Positions 7,771 to 15,857 of a DNA stretch of 31,845 bases are shown here, one piece after another (the first letter of the stretch is position 1; each line of letters starts with the position of its first letter). The notes under the pieces are model-generated. The model made no database searches and was not told the DNA's origin. It was given only the letters and a program-made list of their open reading frames with translations. Position numbers and translations under genes: made by a program. Origin of the DNA: Alphaproteobacteria bacterium (GTDB lineage: Bacteria > Pseudomonadota > Alphaproteobacteria > Rickettsiales > VGDC01); NCBI GenBank assembly GCA_016869895.1, contig VGDC01000001.1, forward strand, positions 1-31,845, given 5' to 3'.

Positions 7771-8709
7771 TTACGGTTTGACTTCCTTCAGGTACTTCAG
7801 GAACTCGTTGTCGGGCGTGAGCACCATGGTGGTGTCCTTGCCGTCCAATACCTGACGGTAAGCTTGCAGCGTGCGGTAGAAGTCATAGAACTCCTTATCG
7901 CGGCTGAAGGCCTCGGCGTAGATCTTGGTGGAGACGGCATCGGCCTCACCGCGCGTCACCTCGCCGGTCTTGCGGGCTTCGGCGATGATTTCGGCGCGTT
8001 CACGTTCCGCACGGGCGCGGATGCGCTGTGCCGCTTCCTCACCCTGCGCGCGCAATTCCTTCGCTTCGCGGGCACGGTCGGTCTGCATACGCTGATAGAT
8101 GGCTTCGCTGTTCGTCTGCGGCAGGTCGGCGCGTTTGATGCGCACGTCCACCACTTCGATGCCGAAACCGCCCAGTTTGGCGACCTGACGCGCCGCATCG
8201 GAGACGTTCTCGTCATCGGCGCGGAAGGTGCCGCTCGCCTGCTGGTTCACCTCGGCGAGAATATTCTCCATGATTTTATTACGGGTCGGCGAGAGCAGCG
8301 CGTTCAGCGGATAGCTGCCCACGACCTTTTTCAGCGACGATTCCAGAATGTCGTTCAGGCGGTCACGCATGCCGCGCTCGTTCTGCACGGTCTGATAGAA
8401 ACGCAGCGGGTCGGTGATGCGGTAACGCACGAAGGCATCGATGATGACGCGTTTCTGGTCGGATGCGTTGATCTCCTTCGATTCCGCATTGAAGTCTATC
8501 AGGCGGTTATCGAAGATGATGACGTTCTGCACGAAGGGCAGTTTGAAGTGCAATCCGGGTTCTTTCTTCACATCCACCGCACGGCCGAATTCAAGGACTA
8601 AGCCCTGTTCCACCTGCGTGACGATGAATAGCGAGTTCAGTGCAGCGAATGCACCGATGACGAGGACGGCGATAAGCCCATAACGGGTATTGCTACGTTT
8701 CGCGGCCAT
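7771..8709 (-). CDS. hflC: HflC, membrane-anchored SPFH/band 7 partner of HflK
   Basis: With HflK it forms a large cage around the membrane protease FtsH and modulates its access to substrates. The 312-residue protein has an N-terminal membrane helix (YGLIAVLVIGAFAALNSLFIV), then the SPFH/band 7 domain (EQGLVLEFGRAVDVKKEPGLHFKLP), a long charged helix with Arg/Glu/Ala repeats (about 205-255) and the C-terminal YRTLQAYRQVL segment typical of HflC. Its ATG overlaps the hflK stop in a TAATG junction, so translational coupling is expected. Normal length; no defect seen. Confidence 0.95.
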   Translation of the reverse strand: MAAKRSNTRYGLIAVLVIGAFAALNSLFIVTQVEQGLVLEFGRAVDVKKEPGLHFKLPFVQNVIIFDNRLIDFNAESKEINASDQKRVIIDAFVRYRITDPLRFYQTVQNERGMRDRLNDILESSLKKVVGSYPLNALLSPTRNKIMENILAEVNQQASGTFRADDENVSDAARQVAKLGGFGIEVVDVRIKRADLPQTNSEAIYQRMQTDRAREAKELRAQGEEAAQRIRARAERERAEIIAEARKTGEVTRGEADAVSTKIYAEAFSRDKEFYDFYRTLQAYRQVLDGKDTTMVLTPDNEFLKYLKEVKP

Positions 8710-9782
8710 TACTGCTGCCCTCCCTGTCTTTTCTTGATTTCAGGCAATGCCATATACGGTACCACGCCTGCGCCACCCTCACCGAGGATGACCTTATCCA
8801 TGCCCTTCATCGTCTCTTCCAGCGTCTCTAGGTACAGACGCTTGCGGGTGATGTCCTTGGCTTGGCTGTATTCGGTGTAGATGGCTTTGAAGCGCGATGC
8901 GTCACCTTCCGCACGGTTGGTCACTTCGGCGCGATACGCCTCGGCTTCCTGCAACACACGTTCCGCTTCACCACGGGCGCGGGGCAGGATTTCGTTCGCG
9001 TAAGCCTGCGCTTCGTTGATGGAGCGTTCCTGGTCGGCCTTCGCCGCCTGCACGTCACGGAAGGATTCGATGACAGCGGATGGCGGGTCGGCGCGCAGCA
9101 GCGTCACGCGGTCGATCTGGATACCTGCCTTATAGCTGTCGAGCGTCGCTTGCAGCAGGGCCTTGTTCTCGTCCTCGATGTCCTGTTTACCACCGGTCAA
9201 CGCGCTGGTGAGCGGGCGTTTGCCGATGACTTCGCGCATAACGCTTTCCGCCACGTCACGCACGGTGAGTTCGGGGTTGCGCAGGTTGAAGAGGAAGTTC
9301 TTCGCGTCCTTGATTTTCCATTGGACGTTGAAGGTGATGTCGATGATGTTCTCGTCGCCCGTCAGCATCAGGCCTTCTTCGGGCACGCTCTGCTCACGGC
9401 CAGTGCCGCTGCCGCCGTAAGTGCGGTAACCGATTTCGATACGCTGCACGCGGGTCACCGGAGGGGTGAAGACGGTTTCGATAGGGGATGGCAGGTGATA
9501 GCGCAATCCGGGTTCGGTGGTGCGGTCATACTGACCGAAGCGCAGCACGACGCCCTGTTCTTCCGGCTCGACGCGGTAGATGCCCGATGCCAGCCACAGG
9601 CCGACGGCGGCCAAGGCCACAAGGCCGATGAGTTTGCGGTTGCCGCCACCGGGCACGAAGTCGCGGAATTTCTCCTGACTGCGGCGGATGATGGCGTCGA
9701 AATCATCGTTGGACGGGGGAGGGGGCGCGCTGGGGCCTTTGCCCCATGGTCCACCGGAGTTGCCGCCTCTGCCTTTATTCAT
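8709..9782 (-). CDS. hflK: HflK, membrane-anchored SPFH/band 7 regulator of FtsH
   Basis: Partner of HflC in the FtsH-HflKC complex of the inner membrane. The 357-residue protein starts with a glycine/proline-rich cytoplasmic tail (GGNSGGPWGKGPSAPPPPS), then a membrane helix (LIGLVALAAVGLWLASGIY), the SPFH domain (VEPEEQGVVLRFGQYDRTTEPGL) and a long charged helix (EILPRARGEAERVLQEAEAY). The ATG at 9782 has AAGGAG six nt upstream and begins MNKGRGG. The same frame is open another 179 codons upstream, but that stretch is antisense to mrp and does not look like an HflK N-terminus. First gene of the hflK-hflC pair. Confidence 0.95.
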   Translation of the reverse strand: MNKGRGGNSGGPWGKGPSAPPPPSNDDFDAIIRRSQEKFRDFVPGGGNRKLIGLVALAAVGLWLASGIYRVEPEEQGVVLRFGQYDRTTEPGLRYHLPSPIETVFTPPVTRVQRIEIGYRTYGGSGTGREQSVPEEGLMLTGDENIIDITFNVQWKIKDAKNFLFNLRNPELTVRDVAESVMREVIGKRPLTSALTGGKQDIEDENKALLQATLDSYKAGIQIDRVTLLRADPPSAVIESFRDVQAAKADQERSINEAQAYANEILPRARGEAERVLQEAEAYRAEVTNRAEGDASRFKAIYTEYSQAKDITRKRLYLETLEETMKGMDKVILGEGGAGVVPYMALPEIKKRQGGQQ

Positions 9783-9827
9783 CTTCGTCTCCTTCACTGG
9801 TCTTCGGTGCGCTTCTGTGGTGTGGGC

Positions 9828-9856
9828 TTGAACCCGCGCCCGAAATGGCCTATGGT
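9828..9856 (+). promoter_or_regulatory. Predicted sigma70 promoter of mrp
   Basis: TTGAAC (9828-9833) and TATGGT (9851-9856) are separated by exactly 17 nt. The predicted start near 9863 gives a leader of about 35 nt before the mrp ATG, which has AAGGA-type sequence just upstream. Confidence 0.5.
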
Positions 9857-9864
9857 CTGCACCC

Positions 9865-9893
9865 TGTTTAACGAATAATCCAAGGACTGGCAA
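9865..9893 (-). promoter_or_regulatory. Predicted sigma70 promoter of hflK-hflC
   Basis: Minus-strand TTGCCA (9888-9893) and TAAACA (9865-9870) are separated by 17 nt. It lies back to back with, and slightly downstream (plus sense) of, the mrp promoter, so the two could interfere. Weak -10. Confidence 0.4.
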
Positions 9894-9897
9894 GGAA

Positions 9898-10935
9898 ATG
9901 TCGCCCCTTTCGCGTGAAACCGTCCTCTCTGCGCTGCGCGCCGTGGCTGATCCTGCCACAGGGCAGAATGTCGTGGATTCCGGCATCGTCTCCGGCGTGG
10001 TCGTGCGCGGTGGGAATGTGGGCTTCCTCGTGAATGCCACGCCGGATTCCGCTGCCGCCATGGAACACATCCGCCGCGAATGCGAGCAGAAAGTCTCGCT
10101 TCTGCAAGGGGTGGAGAAGGTGACGGCGGTGTTGACCGCCGAGCAGCAATCCTCTGCTCCCGCGCCGGAAAAAGAAAAACCCTCCCAGTGGAACCGCACG
10201 CCCATCGAAGGCGTGAAGCATTTGGTGGCCGTGGCATCCGGCAAGGGCGGAGTGGGGAAATCCACCACCACGGTCTGCCTCGCTCGCGCCTTCGCGGAGA
10301 AAGGGCTGCGCGTGGGCATCTTGGACGCCGATATCTACGGCCCGTCCATCCCCCTTATGCTCGGCTTGAAAGGCCAACCACAGGTGAAGGACGGCAAGCT
10401 CGTGCCCGCCGTTTCGCGCGGCATTTCCTGCATGTCCATGGGGCTGCTGATGGGGGATCAAGCCGCTGTCATGCGCGGGCCGATGATCACCAAAGCCCTC
10501 AACCAGATGCTCCGCGCCGTGGCATGGGGCGAGTTGGACGTGCTCTTAGTCGATATGCCCCCCGGCACGGGCGATGTGCATCTTTCATTGGCGCAGCAAG
10601 CGCCCCTTTCCGGCGCAGTGGTGGTGACGACCCCGCAGCGCGTGGCGACCATCGATGCGCAAAAAGCCGTCGATATGTTCCGCAAAGTCGGCGTTCCCGT
10701 GCTCGGTATCGTCGAGAACATGAGCTATCTCGAAGCGGAAGGGCAGCGCGTTCAGCCCTTCGGGCAAGGCGGTGGCGAGGCATTGTCCAAGCAGATGGCC
10801 ACACGCTTCTTAGGCGACGTGCCGCTGGTTCCCGTGCTCGGCGCCGCACTCGATGGCGGGCAGGAATTCGCCATTCCTGAAGCGTTAAGCGACATCGCCG
10901 CAAAGATTCTGGAGCAGCTCCCCTTCCGGATGTGA
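9898..10935 (+). CDS. mrp: Mrp/ApbC-family P-loop ATPase, Fe-S cluster carrier type
   Basis: Family members hold and pass on Fe-S clusters in the cytosol. The 345 residues contain an N-terminal MIP18/DUF59-like domain (about 1-82), a Pro/Lys/Glu linker, and a deviant Walker A ATPase domain: SGKGGVGKST (114-123), ILDADIYGPS and LLVDMPPGTGD. The segment after IVENMSY (271-277) usually contains a CxxC pair for the bridging cluster; here it reads LEAEGQRVQPFG and no cysteine occurs after residue 178. The family name is secure, but the usual cluster-binding chemistry is in doubt; cysteine-less variants are known in some alphaproteobacterial lineages as far as I recall. Probably monocistronic, divergent from hflK. 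Confidence 0.92.
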   Translation: MSPLSRETVLSALRAVADPATGQNVVDSGIVSGVVVRGGNVGFLVNATPDSAAAMEHIRRECEQKVSLLQGVEKVTAVLTAEQQSSAPAPEKEKPSQWNRTPIEGVKHLVAVASGKGGVGKSTTTVCLARAFAEKGLRVGILDADIYGPSIPLMLGLKGQPQVKDGKLVPAVSRGISCMSMGLLMGDQAAVMRGPMITKALNQMLRAVAWGELDVLLVDMPPGTGDVHLSLAQQAPLSGAVVVTTPQRVATIDAQKAVDMFRKVGVPVLGIVENMSYLEAEGQRVQPFGQGGGEALSKQMATRFLGDVPLVPVLGAALDGGQEFAIPEALSDIAAKILEQLPFRM

Positions 10936-10986
10936 GGTTTCCCTGTTTAGCTGGAAAGACAAACCAGCCAGAATAAGGAAAAGAAT

Positions 10987-11505
10987 ATGGCCAATCCGCA
11001 CCGCGGCGAGGTGACACTCACCTTCGCCGGAAGAACTTGCACCCTCCGCCCCACCTTCCATATCCTCGCTACCTTAGAGCAACGCCTCGGCCTCACCCTT
11101 TCGCAGCTGCTTTGCAGGGTCGAAGATAAGGGATTATTGGCGAGCGAAATGCTCATCATCCTTTCCCTCGCCACGCGGCATGATGGCTCTGCGCCATTCG
11201 ATTCCGATGCAGCGATGCGTCTTCCCGCCGAAGACGATTCCCTCAAAAAAGCCATGCCTTTTATCGCGCGTTTTCTCATCGGCGCGATGGGCGGTGAACC
11301 CTCCCTCGATTTTCCTCGCCTGATGCATCTGGCACAGGTGAATCTGGGTATCAATCCCGAAGAATTCTGGAAAATGAGCATTGTTGAATTATCCGCGCTC
11401 CTTGCACCCGTTTCGGCTAGGGTCGATGCTTCAAGAGGCGCAGAAATACCGCAGTCAGAGCTATATGCCCTGATGGCACAATTTCCCGATAATCATGCAG
11501 CATAA
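10987..11505 (+). CDS. GTA/phage tail assembly chaperone-like protein (gp10 plus gp10.1 type domains fused)
   Basis: 172 residues. The N-terminal half (about 5-75: GEVTLTFAGRTCTLRPTF, ATLEQRLGLTLSQLL) resembles the GTA gp10 tail-tube/chaperone family (Phage_TAC_11). The C-terminal part (about 113-150: LAQVNLGINPEEFWKMS, IVELSALL) resembles the small tail assembly chaperone family Phage_TAC_6, whose hallmark is LGxxPxxFWxxTxxEL. In the Rhodobacter capsulatus gene transfer agent these are separate neighbouring genes; here they are in one frame. AAGGA precedes the ATG by about 7 nt. The next gene overlaps by 1 nt (TAATG) and looks like the gp11 tape-measure homologue, which matches GTA order. 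Capsid, portal and baseplate genes are absent on both sides. Assignment is by motif recognition only. Confidence 0.7.
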   Translation: MANPHRGEVTLTFAGRTCTLRPTFHILATLEQRLGLTLSQLLCRVEDKGLLASEMLIILSLATRHDGSAPFDSDAAMRLPAEDDSLKKAMPFIARFLIGAMGGEPSLDFPRLMHLAQVNLGINPEEFWKMSIVELSALLAPVSARVDASRGAEIPQSELYALMAQFPDNHAA

Positions 11506-11516
11506 TGGGGGTAAGT

Positions 11517-12002
11517 ATGAGTGAATTGCGATTAAGCGATGTGGTGCGCACGGAAGTCGAACAATTGGAACAATACGGCGAAGCGGCACAGGAATTTTTC
11601 ATCACTTTGTCAGGTGAAATCCGCGAAGAGTTCAGCGCGTCCTTAAACAAAATCCTCACAGGTGAATTGGCGAATTTCCAGACGCAGGCCAACCGTTCTT
11701 TGGCGACTTCGGGTTATACCACGGCAGGCAATCTGCTCGGCAATCTCGCGGGGGATTTGCTGGGAGGATTACTGCCCGATAACCTTTTCGGCGGGGTGTA
11801 TGGCGCGGCCATCAACGGCGCGGTGCGCGCGGCGGTGTCGGATTATCTGCGCACCGGATCGGTGGATATGCGCCGTGTGGTGACGGGCGCGAACAGCAGC
11901 GGCGGCAGCGTGCTTTCCCGCCAGAACAGCCTGAATCTCAGCGCAGGCCAACAATCCGCCGAAGCCGCCGCCGCGCTCCAGCGCGCACAGCGCAATCTTT
12001 AA
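11517..12002 (+). CDS. Short GTA gp11-like tail tape-measure protein
   Basis: 161 residues from the ATG at 11517, which follows GGGGGTAAGT; an in-frame ATG at 11505 overlaps the upstream stop and lacks a ribosome site. The N-terminal half is a predicted amphipathic helix (LSDVVRTEVEQLEQYGEAAQ, SLNKILTGELANFQTQ). The middle is glycine/leucine rich (NLAGDLLGGLLPDNLFGG), and the end (LSAGQQSAEAAAALQRAQRN) resembles the C-terminus of R. capsulatus GTA gp11, which also finishes SxGQxxxxxxRxxxRGQRN. The family's central Gly/Phe repeat is missing, so it is shorter than the roughly 220-residue homologue. It directly follows the gp10-like gene, as in GTA clusters, and ends with a 4-nt overlap with the convergent AsmA gene. 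Confidence 0.6.
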   Translation: MSELRLSDVVRTEVEQLEQYGEAAQEFFITLSGEIREEFSASLNKILTGELANFQTQANRSLATSGYTTAGNLLGNLAGDLLGGLLPDNLFGGVYGAAINGAVRAAVSDYLRTGSVDMRRVVTGANSSGGSVLSRQNSLNLSAGQQSAEAAAALQRAQRNL

Positions 12003-14065
12003 GGCAGCACCTGCACATCGCGCTTCACCGCAGGGGGCAGGGCTTCCGATTTCGGATTCACTTCTTCCTGCGGTGTTTCTGCGGGTTTGGCGGGTTCACT
12101 CACTGCTTTCGACGTGTTCTCATTGGCGGGGATGAGTGCCTTCTCGCCCTTGCGGGTCGTCTCCGCCTTCGCCTGCGCGATGAGGGCTTTGCAGTTGCTA
12201 TCCTTGCCTTGACCGGGGTCGATGAACGCGAGGATACCCGCCACCGGAGTCAACACCGCCGACAAAGCCAGCGCCGCCCCGCCGCGCGCCGCCAGAGGCA
12301 TCGCTTCCACCCCCGGACTGGGGGATTTCAGCGTGCCTTTCACCGTGATGGGCGTGCGCAGCGACACCAGCGACACGTCCTTCGGCTGCGGCACGAAACG
12401 CAGGTTCATCGCTTCCGTCTCAAGGTCTATCGTACCTTCGCCTTGGATGTTCGTGTCATCCGTATCGATGACGAGGGTTTTCGAGTTCAACACCCCGTCC
12501 TTCACATCGAAATGCCCGAGGATGCAGTTCACCGCCACGGTTCGGTCGCCGCCGCCGAGGAACACCCCGACGGACTGGAAGACGTCCAGCCCCGCCAGTT
12601 CCACCAGCAGGTGGCTGATGCGCCCACCATCCATGCCGATGCCCACCGTGCCGTTGGAGGTGGAGAGGATTTCATGCAGGCTCGCACCTTTCCCCTCCAG
12701 CTTCGCCGCCCCGCCGATGTACCCTTCCGCTTCGCCGAGGCTTCCCAACAGTTCATTCAGCGACAGGCGCGTGAAGCGGAAATCCGCCTGTGCGGCCATC
12801 GGCTGCTGGCGCGAATCCACCCGCATGGTCAAGGCCACATTGCCTTTCGCCGTCCCGAATTTCACGGGGTCGATGCGCAGGATGCGGTCATCCAGCGTCA
12901 CATGCAGGAAGAAATCATCCAGCGGCCAGCCCGGCGCGATGATGGATTTGCCGGTCAGCGTCACATCCGCATCCATCGCGGAAAGGCGGCTGACATCCAG
13001 CGGCACATCGGGGATAGCGCGCGGGCTTTGCGCCTGTTTCGCGGCTTCTGCCTTCTGTTCTGGGGTCACCGCCTCTTCCGGCGCAAGGCCGATGAGCGGG
13101 CCAAGGTCGTTGAAGTCCAGCTTCTGCGACACGAAATGCGCCGTCAGTTTCGGGCGGTCGCCGGTGGGATCCCACGTCAGATCCCCGCCGATATCGCTAT
13201 TACCCATCGTGCCTTTGAACGGGTTGAACCGCCAGATAGCATCCGCATAGTTTAGCTGTCCAGTCACCTCATAAGGGGGGGTAGGGGGCAGGGCGATACC
13301 GAAGATGGGGAAGAGGTCAGCTGCGTTGCCGCCTTTGATGGATAGGTTGATGTCCATCCCTGCGAAATTGGTGGGGTCTTGCACCGTGCCTTTGGCTTTG
13401 ATGTCCGTGTGGCCGATGTTCAGCGCGATGTCCACGGGGAAGGGCTTGTCCTCCTGCACGGTCAGCAGCGAGCCGCCGGTGGCCTTCAGCAGGAACGGGT
13501 TCTTCTGGTAATTCCCCTTGCCGCTCACATGGATGTTCTCACCCTCGGTGCGCGCTTCGATGTTGATGTCGATGTCCTGCAAGGCATCCAGATATGCCAC
13601 GCTGCTATTTTCGATATGCAACTGGCCGATGACGGGCATATCCGCCTCATCCTGATTACCGCGCTCCGGCTTCTCTTTACCCAGCGACCAGTTCGCGTCG
13701 CCATCGCCTTTGCGCTCCAGCGATACTTGGCTATCCACCAGCACGATTTTCGGGAACACCAGATCGCCGATGAGCAGCGGCAGCGGCTTCACGGAAATCT
13801 CGAACCGCCCGATATCCGCCATATTCTCCGCGCGACCGCCCTCGAAATTGGCGATGCGCAGTTCCGTCACCCGCAAGGTCGGTGGCCACGCGGGCAGGAA
13901 TCCGATGCCGCCTTTCAGCTCCACCTCGCGGTCGAGCGCGTTCGTGGCGATTTGCGAGATGTGTCGCTTGCCGCTGTCCGTGTTCGCATAGAGCAACACC
14001 CCTGCGGTGAGGACAAGCAGAAGAACGAGCAGACCGAAGAGGCCGAGGAGGATTTTTTTCAGCAT
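11999..14065 (-). CDS. AsmA-family inner membrane/periplasmic protein
   Basis: AsmA-like proteins are bridge-type envelope proteins implicated in outer membrane assembly and phospholipid transport. The 688-residue protein has an N-terminal membrane helix (ILLGLFGLLVLLLVLTAGVLL, about 5-26) and then the AsmA start pattern (NTDSGKRHISQIATNALDRE, LRVTELRIANFEG). A long beta-rich periplasmic region with repeated V/I-x-G-x-G strands follows (VTLTGKSI, GAAKLEGKG, IQGEGTIDLETEAMNL), typical of the AsmA_2 C-terminal domain. The end (about 640-688) is a Lys/Pro/Glu-rich tail (ENTSKAVSEPAKPAETPQEE) with low complexity. It is monocistronic, divergent from rlmJ and convergent with the tail-like genes. 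Confidence 0.88.
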   Translation of the reverse strand: MLKKILLGLFGLLVLLLVLTAGVLLYANTDSGKRHISQIATNALDREVELKGGIGFLPAWPPTLRVTELRIANFEGGRAENMADIGRFEISVKPLPLLIGDLVFPKIVLVDSQVSLERKGDGDANWSLGKEKPERGNQDEADMPVIGQLHIENSSVAYLDALQDIDINIEARTEGENIHVSGKGNYQKNPFLLKATGGSLLTVQEDKPFPVDIALNIGHTDIKAKGTVQDPTNFAGMDINLSIKGGNAADLFPIFGIALPPTPPYEVTGQLNYADAIWRFNPFKGTMGNSDIGGDLTWDPTGDRPKLTAHFVSQKLDFNDLGPLIGLAPEEAVTPEQKAEAAKQAQSPRAIPDVPLDVSRLSAMDADVTLTGKSIIAPGWPLDDFFLHVTLDDRILRIDPVKFGTAKGNVALTMRVDSRQQPMAAQADFRFTRLSLNELLGSLGEAEGYIGGAAKLEGKGASLHEILSTSNGTVGIGMDGGRISHLLVELAGLDVFQSVGVFLGGGDRTVAVNCILGHFDVKDGVLNSKTLVIDTDDTNIQGEGTIDLETEAMNLRFVPQPKDVSLVSLRTPITVKGTLKSPSPGVEAMPLAARGGAALALSAVLTPVAGILAFIDPGQGKDSNCKALIAQAKAETTRKGEKALIPANENTSKAVSEPAKPAETPQEEVNPKSEALPPAVKRDVQVLP

Positions 14066-14128
14066 GGCTTTAAGCGGCTTTGTTTAGGTTTCGGGCATGG
14101 GGTCGAATAATAACAGTAGGAATCATCA

Positions 14129-14146
14129 CCTAAATTTACTATTAGG
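14129..14146. promoter_or_regulatory. Inverted repeat in the asmA-rlmJ divergent gap
   Basis: CCTAA (14129-14133) and TTAGG (14142-14146) flank an AT-rich spacer about 30 nt before rlmJ. The 109-nt gap is the most AT-rich part of this neighbourhood and must hold both promoters; I could not place -10/-35 pairs with confidence. Possible operator, weak evidence. Confidence 0.25.
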
Positions 14147-14174
14147 ATGACAACACCAACCGTTCAGGCCACAC

Positions 14175-14975
14175 ATGCTTTCCTATCAACACATCTATCA
14201 CGCGGGCTGCATCGCCGATGTGCAGAAGCACATGGTGCAGGTGGCGGTGCTGCGCGCGCTGCTGGCCGAGGGCGGCGATGTGACCTATATGGAGACGCAC
14301 GCAGGCCGCGGGGTCTATGACCTCTCTTCCCCCGAAGCGCGCAAGACCGGCGAAGCGCGGGACGGCATCCTGCGCCTGCTGAAAGACAGGAAACTGGCGG
14401 CTGACCATCCCTATCTTTCGCTCATTTCCAAGACCCGTGGCATCTTCGGTGAGTCGTCCTATCCCGGCTCGCCCCTGTTGGCGCGTTTCCTGCTGGCAGA
14501 CCATTTGAAACAAGGCAAAGGCGAGATGCACCTGCATGACCTCCACCCGCAGGAATTCCGCGCTTTGCAGGAGAATGTGCACGGCAAGAACATCTATTTG
14601 CGTAAAGAGAACGGCTATGTCGGCACCATGCGCCATTCACCGCCCAAACGCGGTGGCAAAGGACTGGTGCTGATAGACCCTAGCTATGAGATAAAATCCG
14701 AATATGAGGAAGCTGCCTATTTCGTGCTGGATTTGCACGAGCGCTGGCCGGAAGCGGTGATTCTGCTGTGGTATCCCATGCTCAAGAATTTCCTCTTCGA
14801 GGACTTGGCGGATTATCTAGGCGATGCGGGATTACCCGGTTATCTGCATCATGCAGTGCGATTCGCCGACCCTGAAGACGTGCGCGGGATGTTCGGCAGC
14901 GGCATGATCGCCGTGAACCTTCCCAAAGGGCTGGATGCGGAGTTGAAGCTCATTTCAGGGCTGTTGAACGTGTGA
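14175..14975 (+). CDS. rlmJ: 23S rRNA (adenine-N6)-methyltransferase, RlmJ family
   Basis: RlmJ methylates A2030 of 23S rRNA with S-adenosylmethionine. The 266-residue protein begins MLSYQHIYHAGCIADVQKHM, close to the family's MLSYRHxFHAGNxADVxKH start, and has the SAM-binding YMETHAGRGVYDL and the catalytic-site motif LIDPSYEIKSEY. The family usually has DPPYE; here the second proline is serine, an unusual but conservative-position change. The end of the gene overlaps the convergent lipoprotein gene by 21 nt. Length and all other landmarks look intact. Confidence 0.93.
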   Translation: MLSYQHIYHAGCIADVQKHMVQVAVLRALLAEGGDVTYMETHAGRGVYDLSSPEARKTGEARDGILRLLKDRKLAADHPYLSLISKTRGIFGESSYPGSPLLARFLLADHLKQGKGEMHLHDLHPQEFRALQENVHGKNIYLRKENGYVGTMRHSPPKRGGKGLVLIDPSYEIKSEYEEAAYFVLDLHERWPEAVILLWYPMLKNFLFEDLADYLGDAGLPGYLHHAVRFADPEDVRGMFGSGMIAVNLPKGLDAELKLISGLLNV

Positions 14976-15788
14976 CTTAGGTGGCGCAAACATCTTTTTT
15001 AATACTGGTTCGGATATAGTGCCAACCGCAAAAGAGCCCATGTTCAAAGAAGTTATAAATTTGTTTTCCGATGCAAAAGTGAATCGATCCTGGCCCGTTC
15101 TTCCTTTGTATAATTTCTTGTCGTATTCTAACAACCAAGGCAACTCTTTATCGATTCCTTCTGTTACCGAATCATCCGTCATTTCGATGGTGATGCTGTG
15201 CAGCTTCACGCCTTCGCCGAAGAACGCGGCGAAATTATCTTCTTTTACTTGCCTCTCTCGCCAACTAATCAATGGTTTCCCCCTTTTATCTTTAATAGGT
15301 TCAACTCCATAGACGTATTTGGCGCTCGCAGGGTCATTCATATCCGCGAACGTGACAAATGTGGGGTGCAAATAGACGGGTAAATCAGCTTTAGCTTTCA
15401 AATTAGAATAGTATTTAATAGCTGGCTTCAAGCATTGTCCGCCAGGGCCATGTGGATTCTCAAAAGTGTGATATACCAGTCTTGCAGCTTCGTTTGAAGG
15501 GTCGCTGCCTCCCAGAATTGCGAAGACCTTGCCGCGTGTGCCAAGGTCAACCACTACTGCTTCGCCTTTTGTTCTAAACGAGCATCCGCCGCTTAAGCCT
15601 ACAATCAAATTGTGCTGGCTTGTATTGTCACGCGAAGTCACCTTCCGCACGGCTGAACCGGATTTGATTCCTTCAGGCGTTTCCACCTTTACTGTGAGGC
15701 GGTAGTTATAGGTATCCGAATAACCGAAACCGACGCACCCTGAAAGGAGCATGGCCGATAGGCAGAGGAGGGCGAGGCGAAGTATCAT
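14955..15788 (-). CDS. Predicted outer-membrane or periplasmic lipoprotein of unknown function
   Basis: 277 residues from the ATG at 15788, preceded by AAGGA. The N-terminus is a lipoprotein signal peptide (MILRLALLCLSAMLLSGC; lipobox LLSGC with the lipidated Cys at 18), followed by GFGYSDTYNYRLTVKVETPEG. No catalytic motif recognised. The mature part has alternating hydrophobic stretches (GEAVVVDLG, KVFAILGG, LPVYLHPTFVTFADMNDP) suggesting a beta-rich fold. Four further cysteine or proline-rich points (GGCSF, GGQCLKP) could form a disulfide. The base composition is visibly more AT-rich than its neighbours, with runs such as attatcttctttt in the coding region, which suggests recent transfer. 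It overlaps rlmJ tail to tail by 21 nt. Confidence 0.8.
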   Translation of the reverse strand: MILRLALLCLSAMLLSGCVGFGYSDTYNYRLTVKVETPEGIKSGSAVRKVTSRDNTSQHNLIVGLSGGCSFRTKGEAVVVDLGTRGKVFAILGGSDPSNEAARLVYHTFENPHGPGGQCLKPAIKYYSNLKAKADLPVYLHPTFVTFADMNDPASAKYVYGVEPIKDKRGKPLISWRERQVKEDNFAAFFGEGVKLHSITIEMTDDSVTEGIDKELPWLLEYDKKLYKGRTGQDRFTFASENKFITSLNMGSFAVGTISEPVLKKMFAPPKSHVQQP

Positions 15789-15828
15789 AACAATCCTTGA
15801 AGGTTGCAAAGGCGGGCGGATTGCACTT

Positions 15829-15857
15829 ACCCTAGCATGATGCGTAGCCTATGACAA
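15829..15857 (-). promoter_or_regulatory. Predicted promoter of the lipoprotein gene
   Basis: Minus-strand TTGTCA (15852-15857) and TAGGGT (15829-15834) with a 17-nt spacer. The -35 overlaps the left arm of a perfect 10-bp inverted repeat (15846-15855 / 15879-15888), so a repressor bound there would block this promoter. Confidence 0.4.

Noticed and set aside
9783..10319. Upstream extension of the hflK frame across mrp
   Set aside because: It is antisense to mrp and lacks HflK features; AAGGAG before the ATG at 9782 fixes the start.
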